NCBI GenBank assembly: GCA_000155695.1
Contig: DS990592.1
Span: forward strand, 2,899,973-2,963,972
DNA: 64,000 bases
Origin: Verrucomicrobiia bacterium DG1235
GTDB taxonomy: Bacteria; Verrucomicrobiota; Verrucomicrobiia; Opitutales; Opitutaceae
Reading direction: 5' to 3'
Shown here: positions 34,297-43,391 of the stretch, in pieces
How positions within the stretch are numbered: the stretch's first letter is position 1
Layout of the letters: each line of letters begins with the position of its first letter
Notes under the pieces: generated by a model
What the model saw: only the letters and a program-made list of their open reading frames with translations
What the model was told of the DNA's origin: nothing
The model's database searches: none
Translations under genes and position numbers: made by a program

Positions 34297-34370
34297 CTAT
34301 GAACAACTTACCGAAAATCTCATGCAATATGCGAATTTTTCTTTGACAGTGCCAAAAATTCATTCATCTC

Positions 34371-34468
34371 ATGCCGTCATTCACAAACACTTTCTCGCCT
34401 AGCGAGATTTTGGGGTAACTAAGAAAACGAGATGGCGGATCGCTTAGGGGTAGGCGGTCCGCCTTTTT
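34371..34468 (+). promoter_or_regulatory. Candidate attenuator leader of the DAHP synthase gene
   Basis: GGCGGATCGC (34434-34443) and GCGGTCCGCC (34454-34463) form a 10-bp stem with one G-U pair, then TTTTTCTT. This intrinsic terminator lies upstream of a gene, with no plus-strand gene before it for more than 1.6 kb. A smaller hairpin, TCTCGC-CTA-GCGAGA, precedes it at about 34392. TCTCG there could alternatively pair with CGAGA at 34429-34433. A 15-codon frame, MPSFTNTFSPSEILG (34371-34418), carries two Phe codons. TTGACA at 34343-34348 is a good -35, but its -10 is poor. The likely sense is premature termination relieved by a Phe or other signal. Confidence 0.5.
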
Positions 34469-34556
34469 CTTGCCCGAATCCCAACGATCCACACGAGTAG
34501 ATTTACCGGAATTCGCATTTGAAATTTCCCCGTCGCTCTACCAAAACCCCCCAATC

Positions 34557-35621
34557 GTGAAAAACACCTCCGACATAAACGTCACCCGCACGGTCGCTCT
34601 CCCGAGCCCAGATCAACTCATCAAAGAGTACGAAAAGTCGGAAGCGCAGGCTGAGTTTATCACCAAGTCCCGCGAAGAAATTCACGAAATAATCTTCGGC
34701 GGCGACAAGCGGCTCCTCGTAGTCATCGGTCCCTGCTCCATCCACGACACCGCTGCCGGACTCGAATACGCCAAGCGCCTCGCCGCCCTCAGCGAGAAAG
34801 TCAAAGACCGCATCTGCCTCGTCATGCGCGTCTACTTCGAAAAGCCCCGCACCTCCCTCGGCTGGAAAGGCCTCGTCATGGATCCCGACCTAGACGGATC
34901 CGAAAACATTCAAAAAGGTCTCCGCGTCGGACGAGACTTCCTTCGCCAAGTCATCGACCTCGGTCTGCCCACCGCAACCGAGCTGCTCGACCCCATCACG
35001 CCGCAGTACATTGCCGATCTCGTTTCATGGGCAGCCATCGGCGCTCGCACCACCGAGTCCCAAACCCACCGCCAGATGGCCTCAGGCCTCTCCATGCCCC
35101 TCGGCTTCAAAAACGGCATGGACGGCACAGTCGGCGTAGCCGTCAACGCCATCAAAGCCGCCAGCGGCACACAGACTTTCCTCGGCATCAACCGAGACGG
35201 CATCGCCTCCGCTGTCACCACCCGCGGAAATCCCAATTGCCACGTCGTCCTTCGCGGAGGAAGCAGCGGGCCAAACTACGACGCCGCCAGCCTCGCCATC
35301 ACCGAAACCGAACTCAAGAAAGCAGGCCTCATCCCCGCCATCATGGTCGACTGCAGCCACGGCAACAGCAACAAGGACCCCGAGCGCCAGCCAGCCGTCC
35401 TCGAAGAAATCATGACCCAGATCGAGGCCGGAAACGATTCCATCATCGGAGTCATGATCGAAAGCAATCTCAAGGCGGGCAAACAAAAGTTCCCCGCCCC
35501 CAAGGAGGAGCTCGCCTACGGCGTATCCATCACCGATGGCTGCATCGACTGGGAGACTACCGAAGCCAGCATCCTCTCCGCATACGAAAAACTCGCCGCC
35601 CGCTTCGCGGTCCAAGCCTGA
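34557..35621 (+). CDS. aroG: 3-deoxy-7-phosphoheptulonate (DAHP) synthase, class I AroG/AroF type
   Basis: Start chosen at GTG 34557 (MKNTSDINVTRTVALP), 354 aa, the normal family length. An upstream TTG at 34470 would place the start within the terminator tail. Motifs: LLVVIGPCSIHD, VYFEKPRTSLGWKGL, DLGLPTATELLDPITPQYIA, SWAAIGARTTESQ, KNGMDG, HVVLRGG and MVDCSHGNSNKD. It condenses PEP with erythrose-4-phosphate, the first shikimate-pathway step. The candidate attenuator suggests end-product control of transcription. Confidence 0.95.
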   Translation: MKNTSDINVTRTVALPSPDQLIKEYEKSEAQAEFITKSREEIHEIIFGGDKRLLVVIGPCSIHDTAAGLEYAKRLAALSEKVKDRICLVMRVYFEKPRTSLGWKGLVMDPDLDGSENIQKGLRVGRDFLRQVIDLGLPTATELLDPITPQYIADLVSWAAIGARTTESQTHRQMASGLSMPLGFKNGMDGTVGVAVNAIKAASGTQTFLGINRDGIASAVTTRGNPNCHVVLRGGSSGPNYDAASLAITETELKKAGLIPAIMVDCSHGNSNKDPERQPAVLEEIMTQIEAGNDSIIGVMIESNLKAGKQKFPAPKEELAYGVSITDGCIDWETTEASILSAYEKLAARFAVQA

Positions 35622-35749
35622 GCCCAACTTAAGCTCCGCTCAACCCAACGTTAGCGAATCTAATCGCCACAAACAGCAGCCGCTAATTATTAGCACTGCT
35701 TGTTCTTTTAATTCGCTTTAATAACGTTTCTGGATAGCGTCGAAACGCT

Positions 35750-36733
35750 ATGAAAAACCCAGTTCATGTCGCGGTCACCGGCGCAGCCGGTCAAATCGGT
35801 TACTCACTCCTCGTACGCATTGCGTCAGGACAGCTGCTCGGCCCCGATCAGCCAGTCGTGTTGCGACTCATCGAGATCGAGCCTGCCATGCAGGCCCTCG
35901 AAGGCGTGGTGATGGAGCTCCAAGACTGCGCCTTCCCCCTCCTTAAAAACATAGTCCCCACCTGCGACCTCGCAGAGGGATTCTCAAACGCCAGCTGGGC
36001 ACTCCTCGTCGGCTCCGTCCCACGCAAAGCGGGAATGGAGCGCAAGGACCTCCTCAGCATCAACGGCAAGATCTTCACCAGCCAAGGCAAGGCCATTCAG
36101 GAAAACGCCGCCTCGGATATCCGCACCCTCGTAGTCGGAAATCCATGCAACACAAACTGCCTCATCGCCATGAACAACGCGCCAGACGTACCGAAGGATC
36201 GTTGGTTCGCGATGACTAAGCTCGACGAAAACCGAGCCAAGACACAGCTCGCCCTCAAGGCAGACGTCGACGTCACAGACGTCAAAAACCTCGCCATCTG
36301 GGGCAACCACTCCTCCACCATGTATCCAAACTACTTCGACGCCACCATCGGCGGAAAAGCAGCCACCGACGTCATCACCGACGAGGCATGGTACAAGGAA
36401 AACTTCATCCCGACCGTTCAGCAACGCGGCGCCGCCATCATCAAGGCGCGCGGACTCTCCTCAGCCGCTTCCGCCGCCAATGCCGCCATCGACACCGTGG
36501 CAAACATCGTCAAGCCCACCGCGGCTGACGACGTGTTCAGCGTAGCAGTCTGCTCAAACGGCGAGTACGGCATCGAGCCAGGTCTCATGTACTCCTACCC
36601 GATGAAGAGCGACGGCGAAAAACTCTCCGTGGTCGACGGCGTAGAACTTAACGCGTTCAGTAAGGAGAAAGTCGTAGCCACCGAAAACGAGCTTAAGGAA
36701 GAGAAGGCCATGGTCGCCAGCTTGCTTCCCTAA
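35750..36733 (+). CDS. mdh: Malate dehydrogenase
   Basis: 327 aa, type-2 NAD malate dehydrogenase: [18 protein letters not shown], substrate loop [41 protein letters not shown], and catalytic [16 protein letters not shown]. It interconverts malate and oxaloacetate. Monocistronic, with a palindrome GCTAATTATTAGC (35682-35694) about 55 bp upstream and a strong terminator after it. Confidence 0.96.
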   Translation: MKNPVHVAVTGAAGQIGYSLLVRIASGQLLGPDQPVVLRLIEIEPAMQALEGVVMELQDCAFPLLKNIVPTCDLAEGFSNASWALLVGSVPRKAGMERKDLLSINGKIFTSQGKAIQENAASDIRTLVVGNPCNTNCLIAMNNAPDVPKDRWFAMTKLDENRAKTQLALKADVDVTDVKNLAIWGNHSSTMYPNYFDATIGGKAATDVITDEAWYKENFIPTVQQRGAAIIKARGLSSAASAANAAIDTVANIVKPTAADDVFSVAVCSNGEYGIEPGLMYSYPMKSDGEKLSVVDGVELNAFSKEKVVATENELKEEKAMVASLLP

Positions 36734-36760
36734 GACACTAAACCAAAACCCGTCTTTCCG

Positions 36761-36793
36761 AATGCCAGCCGCGCCCAGCGGCTGGCATTTTTT
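36761..36793 (+). terminator. Rho-independent terminator of mdh
   Basis: AATGCCAGCCGC (36761-36772) pairs with GCGGCTGGCATT (36778-36789) as a perfect 12-bp stem with loop GCCCA and a TTTTTT tail. Confidence 0.93.
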
Positions 36794-36898
36794 GTGCCCC
36801 AACCACACCGTGGGAGCGCGCTTACCACGCGATCTCCAACAGCCAGCACCCATCCACTTCCCAAGCCCAACCCACTCACTACCCCCAGAAAAACCGCC

Positions 36899-39265
36899 AT
36901 GCGCCAACTCACTACATCCCTCATCCTTTCACTACTCACCACTCACTACTCACTACTCTTCGCCGCCGCCCCGGCGGCAGAGCTCTTCCCCCCCGCCGAA
37001 GTCACCATCGCCCCCGGCCCCTTCCGCGACTCCATCGAGGCTGACGTCACCTACGTGCTCGCCCACGACCCCGACCGCCTCCTCGCACCCTTCCTCACCG
37101 CCGCCGGCCTCGAGCCCAAAGCCGAGAAGTACGGAAACTGGGAATCCTCCGGCCTCGACGGACACTCCGCCGGACACTTCCTCTCCGCCTACGCCACCCT
37201 CTCACTCCAAAGCGACAACCCCCTTCTCCGTGAACGCCTTGACTACATGCTCGACGAACTAACGCGCTGCCAAGACGCCATCGGCACGGGTTACCTCGGA
37301 GGCGTCCCCAACTCCCAAGAATTCACCACCAGGCTTTTCGCCGGCGAAATCAAGGCAGACCGCTTCTCCCTCAACGGAGCCTGGGTCCCCTGGTACAACC
37401 TCCACAAAACCTACGCCGGCCTCAAAGACGCCTGGCTCGTCGCCGACAGCGAAAAAGCCAAAAACATCCTCATCGCCCTCGCCGACTGGACCGTCGCCGC
37501 CACCGCCAAGCTCACCGACGAGCAAATGCAAGAAATGCTCTACACCGAGCACGGCGGCATGAACGAAATCTTCGCCGACCTCTACCTCCACACCCAAGAC
37601 CAGCGCTACCTCGAACTCGCCTACCGCTTCACCCACCACGAGCTCCTCGATCCACTCCTCGAAAACCAGGACAAACTCACAGGCTTCCACGCCAACACCC
37701 AAATCCCTAAAGTCATCGGCTACCAACGCACCGCCCTCGCCGCCCAAGACGAAAAACTCCACCAAGCCTCCCAGTTCTTCTGGGACACCGTCGTCAACCA
37801 CCGCTCCGTCTCCATCGGCGGAAACTCCGTGCGCGAACACTTCCACCCCGCCGACGACTTCCGCTCCATGCTCGAGTCCCGCGAAGGACCCGAAACCTGC
37901 AACACCCACAACATGCTCCGCCTCACCACCCTCCTCTTCGAGGCAGAGCCCACCGCCGCCCTCACCGACTACTACGAACGCGCCCTCTACAACCACATCC
38001 TCTCCGCCCAACACCCCGAAACCGGCGGCCTCGTCTACTTCACCCCCCAGCGCCCACGCCACTACCGCGTCTACTCCGTTCCCGAAAACGCCTTCTGGTG
38101 CTGCGTCGGCTCCGGCATCGAAAACCCGGGACGGTATTCAGAATTCATATACGCCCATACTGACGACGCCCTCTTCGTAAACCTCTTCCTAGCCAGCTCC
38201 CTCAACTGGCAAGAAAAAGGCCTCCGCCTTACCCAATCCACAAACTTCCCCCAAACCGCCTCCACCGAGCTCACCATCGACCAAGCCCCCAAGAAAAAGC
38301 TCACCCTAAAAATCCGCCGCCCAGCCTGGACCACCGACGCCTTCCAAATCACCCTCAACGACAAACCCGTCAAAACGAAGACCAACGCAAACGGCTACGC
38401 CTCCCTCACCCGCAAATGGAAAACCGGCGACACCCTCTCCGTAGCCCTCCCCATGCAAGTCCACGTCGAGCAAATCCCCGACCACTCCCCCTTCTACTCC
38501 TTCCTCTACGGCCCCATCGTGCTCGCCGCCAAAACCGACGCCGGCGACACTCCAGGCCTCTTCGCCGGTTCCGGCCGCATGGAACACATTGCCCCCGGAG
38601 CCTACCTCCCGCTCGACCAAGCCCCCATGCTCGTCGGAGACACGACCGACCTAGCCTCGCGCCTCCAACCCGTACCCAACAATCCCCTACGCTTCCAACT
38701 CAGCGGCGACATCCGCCCCGAACCCGCCACTCCCATCATACTCGAACCTTTCAACCAGATCCACGAGTCACGCTACACTACCTACTGGCAAACTGTCGAC
38801 ACTGCTAGCTACGCAGCCCTCCAGCAAAAGCTCGCAAAGGAAGAAGCCATCCAGCTCGCCCTCGCCGCCCGTACCCTCGACTCCATCGCCCCCGGCGAGC
38901 AACAGTCAGAAGTCGAGCACGACTACCGCGGCGAAGAAGCCCGCACCGCCGCAAACCTCGGCAAACGCTACCGCGAAGCGTCTCAATGGTTTGAATACAG
39001 TATTCGTTCCGAGCCAAATACCCCCCTCGAACTCGCCGTCACCATCCTCGGCAGCGAATGGGGCAAAGCCTGCTCCATCCAAATCAACGGAACCGAAATC
39101 GGCCAAATCGAGCTCAGCGCCCAAACCGCCGACCAATTCTCCGAACAAACCTTCCCCATCCCCGCCAAGCTCATCGACGCCGACCGAGCCACCGTCCGCA
39201 TCCAGACAATCGACCAACGACCAACCCCAATGGTATTCGGAATTTCCCTACGCCGCGTCAACTAG
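36899..39265 (+). CDS. Exported glycoside hydrolase, GH127-type (beta-L-arabinofuranosidase-like)
   Basis: 788 aa from ATG 36899, which starts a signal peptide (MRQLTTSLILSLLTTHYSLL...APAAE). An upstream frame extension is low-complexity. The catalytic (alpha/alpha)6 barrel has GLDGHSAGHFLSAYATL, WYNLHKTYAGLKDA, EHGGMNEIFADLY, REGPETCNTHNMLRL and CCVGSGIENPGRYSEFIY, the Cys-based active site known for GH127/GH146. Two beta domains and a C-terminal carbohydrate-binding-like segment follow. It probably trims arabinose from plant or algal polymers in the periplasm. No neighbouring degradation genes are seen. Confidence 0.9.
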   Translation: MRQLTTSLILSLLTTHYSLLFAAAPAAELFPPAEVTIAPGPFRDSIEADVTYVLAHDPDRLLAPFLTAAGLEPKAEKYGNWESSGLDGHSAGHFLSAYATLSLQSDNPLLRERLDYMLDELTRCQDAIGTGYLGGVPNSQEFTTRLFAGEIKADRFSLNGAWVPWYNLHKTYAGLKDAWLVADSEKAKNILIALADWTVAATAKLTDEQMQEMLYTEHGGMNEIFADLYLHTQDQRYLELAYRFTHHELLDPLLENQDKLTGFHANTQIPKVIGYQRTALAAQDEKLHQASQFFWDTVVNHRSVSIGGNSVREHFHPADDFRSMLESREGPETCNTHNMLRLTTLLFEAEPTAALTDYYERALYNHILSAQHPETGGLVYFTPQRPRHYRVYSVPENAFWCCVGSGIENPGRYSEFIYAHTDDALFVNLFLASSLNWQEKGLRLTQSTNFPQTASTELTIDQAPKKKLTLKIRRPAWTTDAFQITLNDKPVKTKTNANGYASLTRKWKTGDTLSVALPMQVHVEQIPDHSPFYSFLYGPIVLAAKTDAGDTPGLFAGSGRMEHIAPGAYLPLDQAPMLVGDTTDLASRLQPVPNNPLRFQLSGDIRPEPATPIILEPFNQIHESRYTTYWQTVDTASYAALQQKLAKEEAIQLALAARTLDSIAPGEQQSEVEHDYRGEEARTAANLGKRYREASQWFEYSIRSEPNTPLELAVTILGSEWGKACSIQINGTEIGQIELSAQTADQFSEQTFPIPAKLIDADRATVRIQTIDQRPTPMVFGISLRRVN

Positions 39266-39283
39266 CACATTCCAGCCCAAAGC

Positions 39284-42200
39284 TCATTTCCCCTCGAAAT
39301 CAGACCCGCCATCGCCATAGTGTTTCACCGACCAACGGAAAAACATCCCCTCGCTCGCAGGTACAGATATCCCAAACCCAATTTCACGAAAGAGCGTATC
39401 CCCTTCCCAAACGTCCGACCACTTCGGGCTAAAGGGAAGCCAGTTCTCCAAATCCTCGCTCAACTCGAAAACCAAGGCGTAATCGTCATTCGAAACGACG
39501 CGCCCATTCATCCCTAGACTCAAACCACCTCCCGATTGGCTGAATTCCAGTTTCGGCAAACGATCCTCTCTTACAGGATCAAGGTCGAATAAGAATTCGA
39601 GATAGTTGCGAACGCCATCGCCGTCCGAATCTCCTTCTTCATCGAACCAAGAATCGTCTTGCACCAAGACCTCTGCCTGCTCTCCCAACCACTGCCGATA
39701 GGTCTTGGAAACCAATGGTGAATACGAAAGCCGATCCAGCCAAAAAACACCCAAACCCGTGTCATCACTATTCTGATACACCAACTCAAAAGCTGGCGCA
39801 AAATCCCCCTCCGTATCGTAGCGAGGATGCCAAGCTAGCTCGTCACCATTCCCGTAGAGTTGTCTCTGATACAGAAAATAAGACCCCGGAGAATCAAACT
39901 CGAAACGAATCCCACTAGTCCCCCCACGCTCGATCTCGCCAGATCGCAAGGAACTCGAACCATCAATCGACACGCTCCTATCCACCCGCCAAAGAGCATC
40001 TCCCCAAGTAGTCACCTTCACTCCGGGCATCTCTACCGCCGCTCCCAAATCGCCAACAAGAGAAAGCGCAACCGGTCTACTCACCACCTGCTTCCCCTGT
40101 GATTCTAGCAGCACATCGTAAGTACCCAAATCTCCCAGCTCCATGTCCTCAAACGCCAACGCGCTTTCCGTCGCCCCAGAAATCGGATTCCCGTCATGCC
40201 GCCACTGATACGAAATCGCTCCTCTTGAAAAAGCATCTACCGAAAACGACACATCCCCGCCAAGGTAAGTCGCATAGTGCATCGGCTGCTCTATAATGGC
40301 CAAATCATCCACAGTACGAAAACCGTCCAGCCATAGCCTCAGCTCGCTTCCTTCGCTCTTCTCAATTGCGAAATAGATATTTCCTGAATTAACCGGCAAA
40401 GAAACCTCCTGCCAGTCATCGGTAAGCTCTAGCTCTATTTCCTCCCACCAGCCATTGCGTACCGTCGCTTTTGTAGACGCATCATAGCCGGACAAGCGCA
40501 CATGCATCTCGCTCCCCGGATACCGATCACCCTCATTGCTGCCATTAAAGACCTGAAAAGACCCCCAAGGTATTCCTTCGGAAAAGTCCGCCCGAGCGGA
40601 TGCCCCCCCCTCGAGGTACACCTCGAAATCCTGCATAAACCGCTGCTCGTTAAACGGCGTGCTAAACGATTCATCACCTACAATTTCTCCGAAACTTAAA
40701 AGGTCGCTCGCCTTCAATTCCATCGTCTTCGAGCGCTGTGTTACCCCATTCGCATCAGTGACTTCGCAATAGTATTCGCCCACCAGATCCAACGACGGCT
40801 CCACTGCATCAAATCCAAACACACCCGAATAGGTAATGGAGGAGGTCGTCGCCGTATCGCTTTTCACAAACTCACCATCCTTGTACCAAGAAGCCACCGC
40901 AGGCAGATCAGCAGCAAAATAGACAAAAAGCCTCCGTCCTATCCCTCCAATCATTCCTTCCGGATAATCACTGTCGCCCGTCTCTATAAATATAGTCCCC
41001 GCTCCCGATCTCACCTTGCGAAGAGATTCGCGACGCTGCAAGCCGTTGCCTATATTCGCGACCCGAAGCGTCACCTTATGCTCACCTTCAGGCACGCGGA
41101 TATAGTTCCCATAGTACGCCGTCAAACCTCTCCACTCTCCTTCCTCATAAGCGACATCGTCGAGAAACGCCTCCCCACTGCCGCGACTGTAGGTCAACAT
41201 GGCCGGCCCCTCCACCATCAGGTCAACCCAAGCGGACTCACCCTCCGCCATCGAAACCGTAATCACCTCTTCATCCGACCAAGGACTGAGCTCCCACTCA
41301 CAGTCTCCTCCGAACGCAACCCTAACCCCTTCGGGCGCAAATCCAGTATCCTCCACCCGCACGAATCGAATCGGCCCAGTTGTCACAGATCCGAATTCCG
41401 AACTCACGCGCAACACGTATTCATCTTCTGAATTCAGATCCTCAATCGCTACCCCAAGCAGGTCGCGATTCTCGCCGGCCACAGGCTCTCCGTTCCGTAA
41501 CCATTGATAAGAGAGCTCGCCCGCTCCCCACGCTTGCACGCGAACCCTCGCTCCTTCCGAGTCCGCCACCACAACACCAGGAACATAGCCAACGATAGCA
41601 GGCGCATCCGTTTCCTCCATCATGTCCAGCCACCCTTTCTGCTCCGGATCAAGTCCGACGAAATTCCAGCGCACCTCATGCTCGCCTTCCGGTACATGAA
41701 CCACGCTTCGCGTCCATCCCTCCGCTACCTCTTCAGCTCCGTTTAAAACGTAGATCGGCTCCCCTCTGTTGTACTGCCCGCCATACGAACCAACATCCAC
41801 TTCAAAGTAGCCATTTTCAGACGTTCGCTTCCAATAAACACTCAAGTTCTTCGGCCCCACAATTTGCGAAACGATAGCGGCGCTAAACCCTCCCACATCG
41901 CCATTGTAAGACCCTCCCAAAAACGGATACTCCCGCGAAAACTCCACCGCATCGTCCCCATCCATCGACACCTCGGACTGCCCGTACCACCAGCCGGCAT
42001 CTCCAAAACTGTTCGCGCTCCATTCGTAGCCCTCAATGTCCAAAGCCTCGCCCACTCCTAGGTCGACCTGTATCCAATAGACGTCGTCGCGAAACGATCC
42101 CTCCGGATTCTTCACCTCCAAGGCATAAATGCCGGACCGGTCGTACCCCATCGAGTCGTACTCCAAATCTAGCGATGTCTCGCCCACCAACGGCCGACCA

Positions 42201-43252
42201 TTCAAATACCACTGAAAGGTCATCGAATCCGAAACATGTTCCAGATAATGCGAGATATCGAAGGACTCACCCTCCCTTATTTTGTAAGTATAGATATCTC
42301 GCTTCCCCAACACAGCGTCGGGCGAAAACTCCTTGTCAGCGACCGACACCCAAACCCGATCACTGAAGCTCCGCCCCCCGTAAGGATTATCGATCTCTAA
42401 GCGATATTCCCCCGAGTCCTCCATCCTCAAAGTATCGATCCGCAGCACCGGCCCCGTTTCTCCAGGAATAGGATAATAGTCGCGATACCATTGGTAACTC
42501 ATCGGAGGACTTCCCACGTGCTCCAGCGAGAGATCCAACCCCATCCCCGGTTCACCTACGAAATCAGCGCTCCTCTCTACGAATCGAGCGGGCGTCCTAT
42601 CCTCATCCATATCCAAATATCCACTACGGCTCTCGTCAGTCCCGAACGCATTGCTAACCACCACATGATACCGTCCTTCATCCTCCGGCCCGACATCATT
42701 AATAGAAACACTAGAATCATCCCAAAACGGCAATGTCTCTCCATCCTTAAACCAATTATAAGTTAAGTCAGTCCCATCCGCCAAAGCGTACACGTAAGTA
42801 GAACTAAAAGGCTGCACAGATTGATCCTGCGGATGCTGATACACGACAGGCGGCACTTCACCGATCGGGTACAGTTTCAGATAGTCGATCACAAGCTGAC
42901 CGCCATTCGCACGATCATCGCCCGAACTCCCCCACTCCCATACCACCTCGTACTCCTTCGCCTCCGCCAGCGTAAAGCGACCCATATCCCACTCTCCATT
43001 TCTCGGAGACAAATACTCCGACTCGTCCCCAACCCTACAGCTAGCTCCAGAAAGATACTCGCTCCCATTGGCGAAACGCCACATGAAGCGCAACTCCCCA
43101 GGACCCGTGACCAAAGCGTTCAATCGATGCCTGTCGTACTTTCCTGGATACTCGATCTGGATGTGACTTCCACCTCGGCTGGCCTCATCTTCTTCAAGCG
43201 TCCAAGGCGAACCCTCCCGAGAAAACACCTGAAACGAATCGCTTGCGTCCAA
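39284..43252 (-). CDS. Ig-like repeat protein: C-terminal part of a broken subtilase/Ig gene
   Basis: 1322 codons, beginning without a proper start (TTG in MDASDSFQVF). At least six Ig-like domains show the C-strand Trp and the D-x-G-x-Y pattern: YNWFKDGETLP, YQWYRDYYPIP, FQWYLNGRPLV, YQWLRNGEPVA, ASWYKDGEFVK, YQWRHDGNPIS, with DEGRYHVVVSN, DSGEYRLEIDN and similar. Beta-sandwich modules lie between them. Near the end EGDSDGDGVRNYLEFLFDLD is a type-3-repeat-like Asp-rich loop. The conserved frame continues upstream across two frameshifts into the subtilase gene at 43332-45104. I judge the original protein to be one secreted protease with Ig repeats, about 1960 aa. Confidence 0.85.
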   Translation of the reverse strand: MDASDSFQVFSREGSPWTLEEDEASRGGSHIQIEYPGKYDRHRLNALVTGPGELRFMWRFANGSEYLSGASCRVGDESEYLSPRNGEWDMGRFTLAEAKEYEVVWEWGSSGDDRANGGQLVIDYLKLYPIGEVPPVVYQHPQDQSVQPFSSTYVYALADGTDLTYNWFKDGETLPFWDDSSVSINDVGPEDEGRYHVVVSNAFGTDESRSGYLDMDEDRTPARFVERSADFVGEPGMGLDLSLEHVGSPPMSYQWYRDYYPIPGETGPVLRIDTLRMEDSGEYRLEIDNPYGGRSFSDRVWVSVADKEFSPDAVLGKRDIYTYKIREGESFDISHYLEHVSDSMTFQWYLNGRPLVGETSLDLEYDSMGYDRSGIYALEVKNPEGSFRDDVYWIQVDLGVGEALDIEGYEWSANSFGDAGWWYGQSEVSMDGDDAVEFSREYPFLGGSYNGDVGGFSAAIVSQIVGPKNLSVYWKRTSENGYFEVDVGSYGGQYNRGEPIYVLNGAEEVAEGWTRSVVHVPEGEHEVRWNFVGLDPEQKGWLDMMEETDAPAIVGYVPGVVVADSEGARVRVQAWGAGELSYQWLRNGEPVAGENRDLLGVAIEDLNSEDEYVLRVSSEFGSVTTGPIRFVRVEDTGFAPEGVRVAFGGDCEWELSPWSDEEVITVSMAEGESAWVDLMVEGPAMLTYSRGSGEAFLDDVAYEEGEWRGLTAYYGNYIRVPEGEHKVTLRVANIGNGLQRRESLRKVRSGAGTIFIETGDSDYPEGMIGGIGRRLFVYFAADLPAVASWYKDGEFVKSDTATTSSITYSGVFGFDAVEPSLDLVGEYYCEVTDANGVTQRSKTMELKASDLLSFGEIVGDESFSTPFNEQRFMQDFEVYLEGGASARADFSEGIPWGSFQVFNGSNEGDRYPGSEMHVRLSGYDASTKATVRNGWWEEIELELTDDWQEVSLPVNSGNIYFAIEKSEGSELRLWLDGFRTVDDLAIIEQPMHYATYLGGDVSFSVDAFSRGAISYQWRHDGNPISGATESALAFEDMELGDLGTYDVLLESQGKQVVSRPVALSLVGDLGAAVEMPGVKVTTWGDALWRVDRSVSIDGSSSLRSGEIERGGTSGIRFEFDSPGSYFLYQRQLYGNGDELAWHPRYDTEGDFAPAFELVYQNSDDTGLGVFWLDRLSYSPLVSKTYRQWLGEQAEVLVQDDSWFDEEGDSDGDGVRNYLEFLFDLDPVREDRLPKLEFSQSGGGLSLGMNGRVVSNDDYALVFELSEDLENWLPFSPKWSDVWEGDTLFREIGFGISVPASEGMFFRWSVKHYGDGGSDFEGK

Positions 43253-43261
43253 ACCGCTTAG

Positions 43262-43391
43262 CAGCTCCTCGTCGACGCTAGCACGCGCAAGAAAAACGCC
43301 ACCTCAACCACCCCATCGTCATTCTCCGCCACTAGCTTGTAGCTACCCCCGTCCAAAACGGCAATCGAATCCAAAACCAACGTCGCGTCGT
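43262..43391 (-). other. Frameshifted junction between subtilase and Ig-repeat frames
   Basis: About 31 codons in a third frame (43389 down to 43297) read DATLVLDSIAVLDGGSYKLV then AENDDGVVEVAFF, the second half of an Ig domain. The subtilase frame ends its share at VELVGET (near 43390). The Ig frame resumes as LARASVDEELLSGLD after a run of five T (A at 43292-43296 on the plus strand). One base added at each site restores a single frame. Thus there are two 1-bp deletions, or two sequencing errors, in 100 bp. Confidence 0.8.

Noticed and set aside
34432-34500. A 22-codon frame starting ATGGCGGATCGC as a leader peptide
   Set aside because: It lies inside the terminator stem itself, and its codons show no aromatic run beyond one Phe; the 15-codon frame before it is the better leader candidate.
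37259-38062. A 267-codon minus-strand frame inside the GH127 gene
   Set aside because: Shadow with repetitive Val/Gly/Glu composition; the plus strand has the GH127 active-site motifs.
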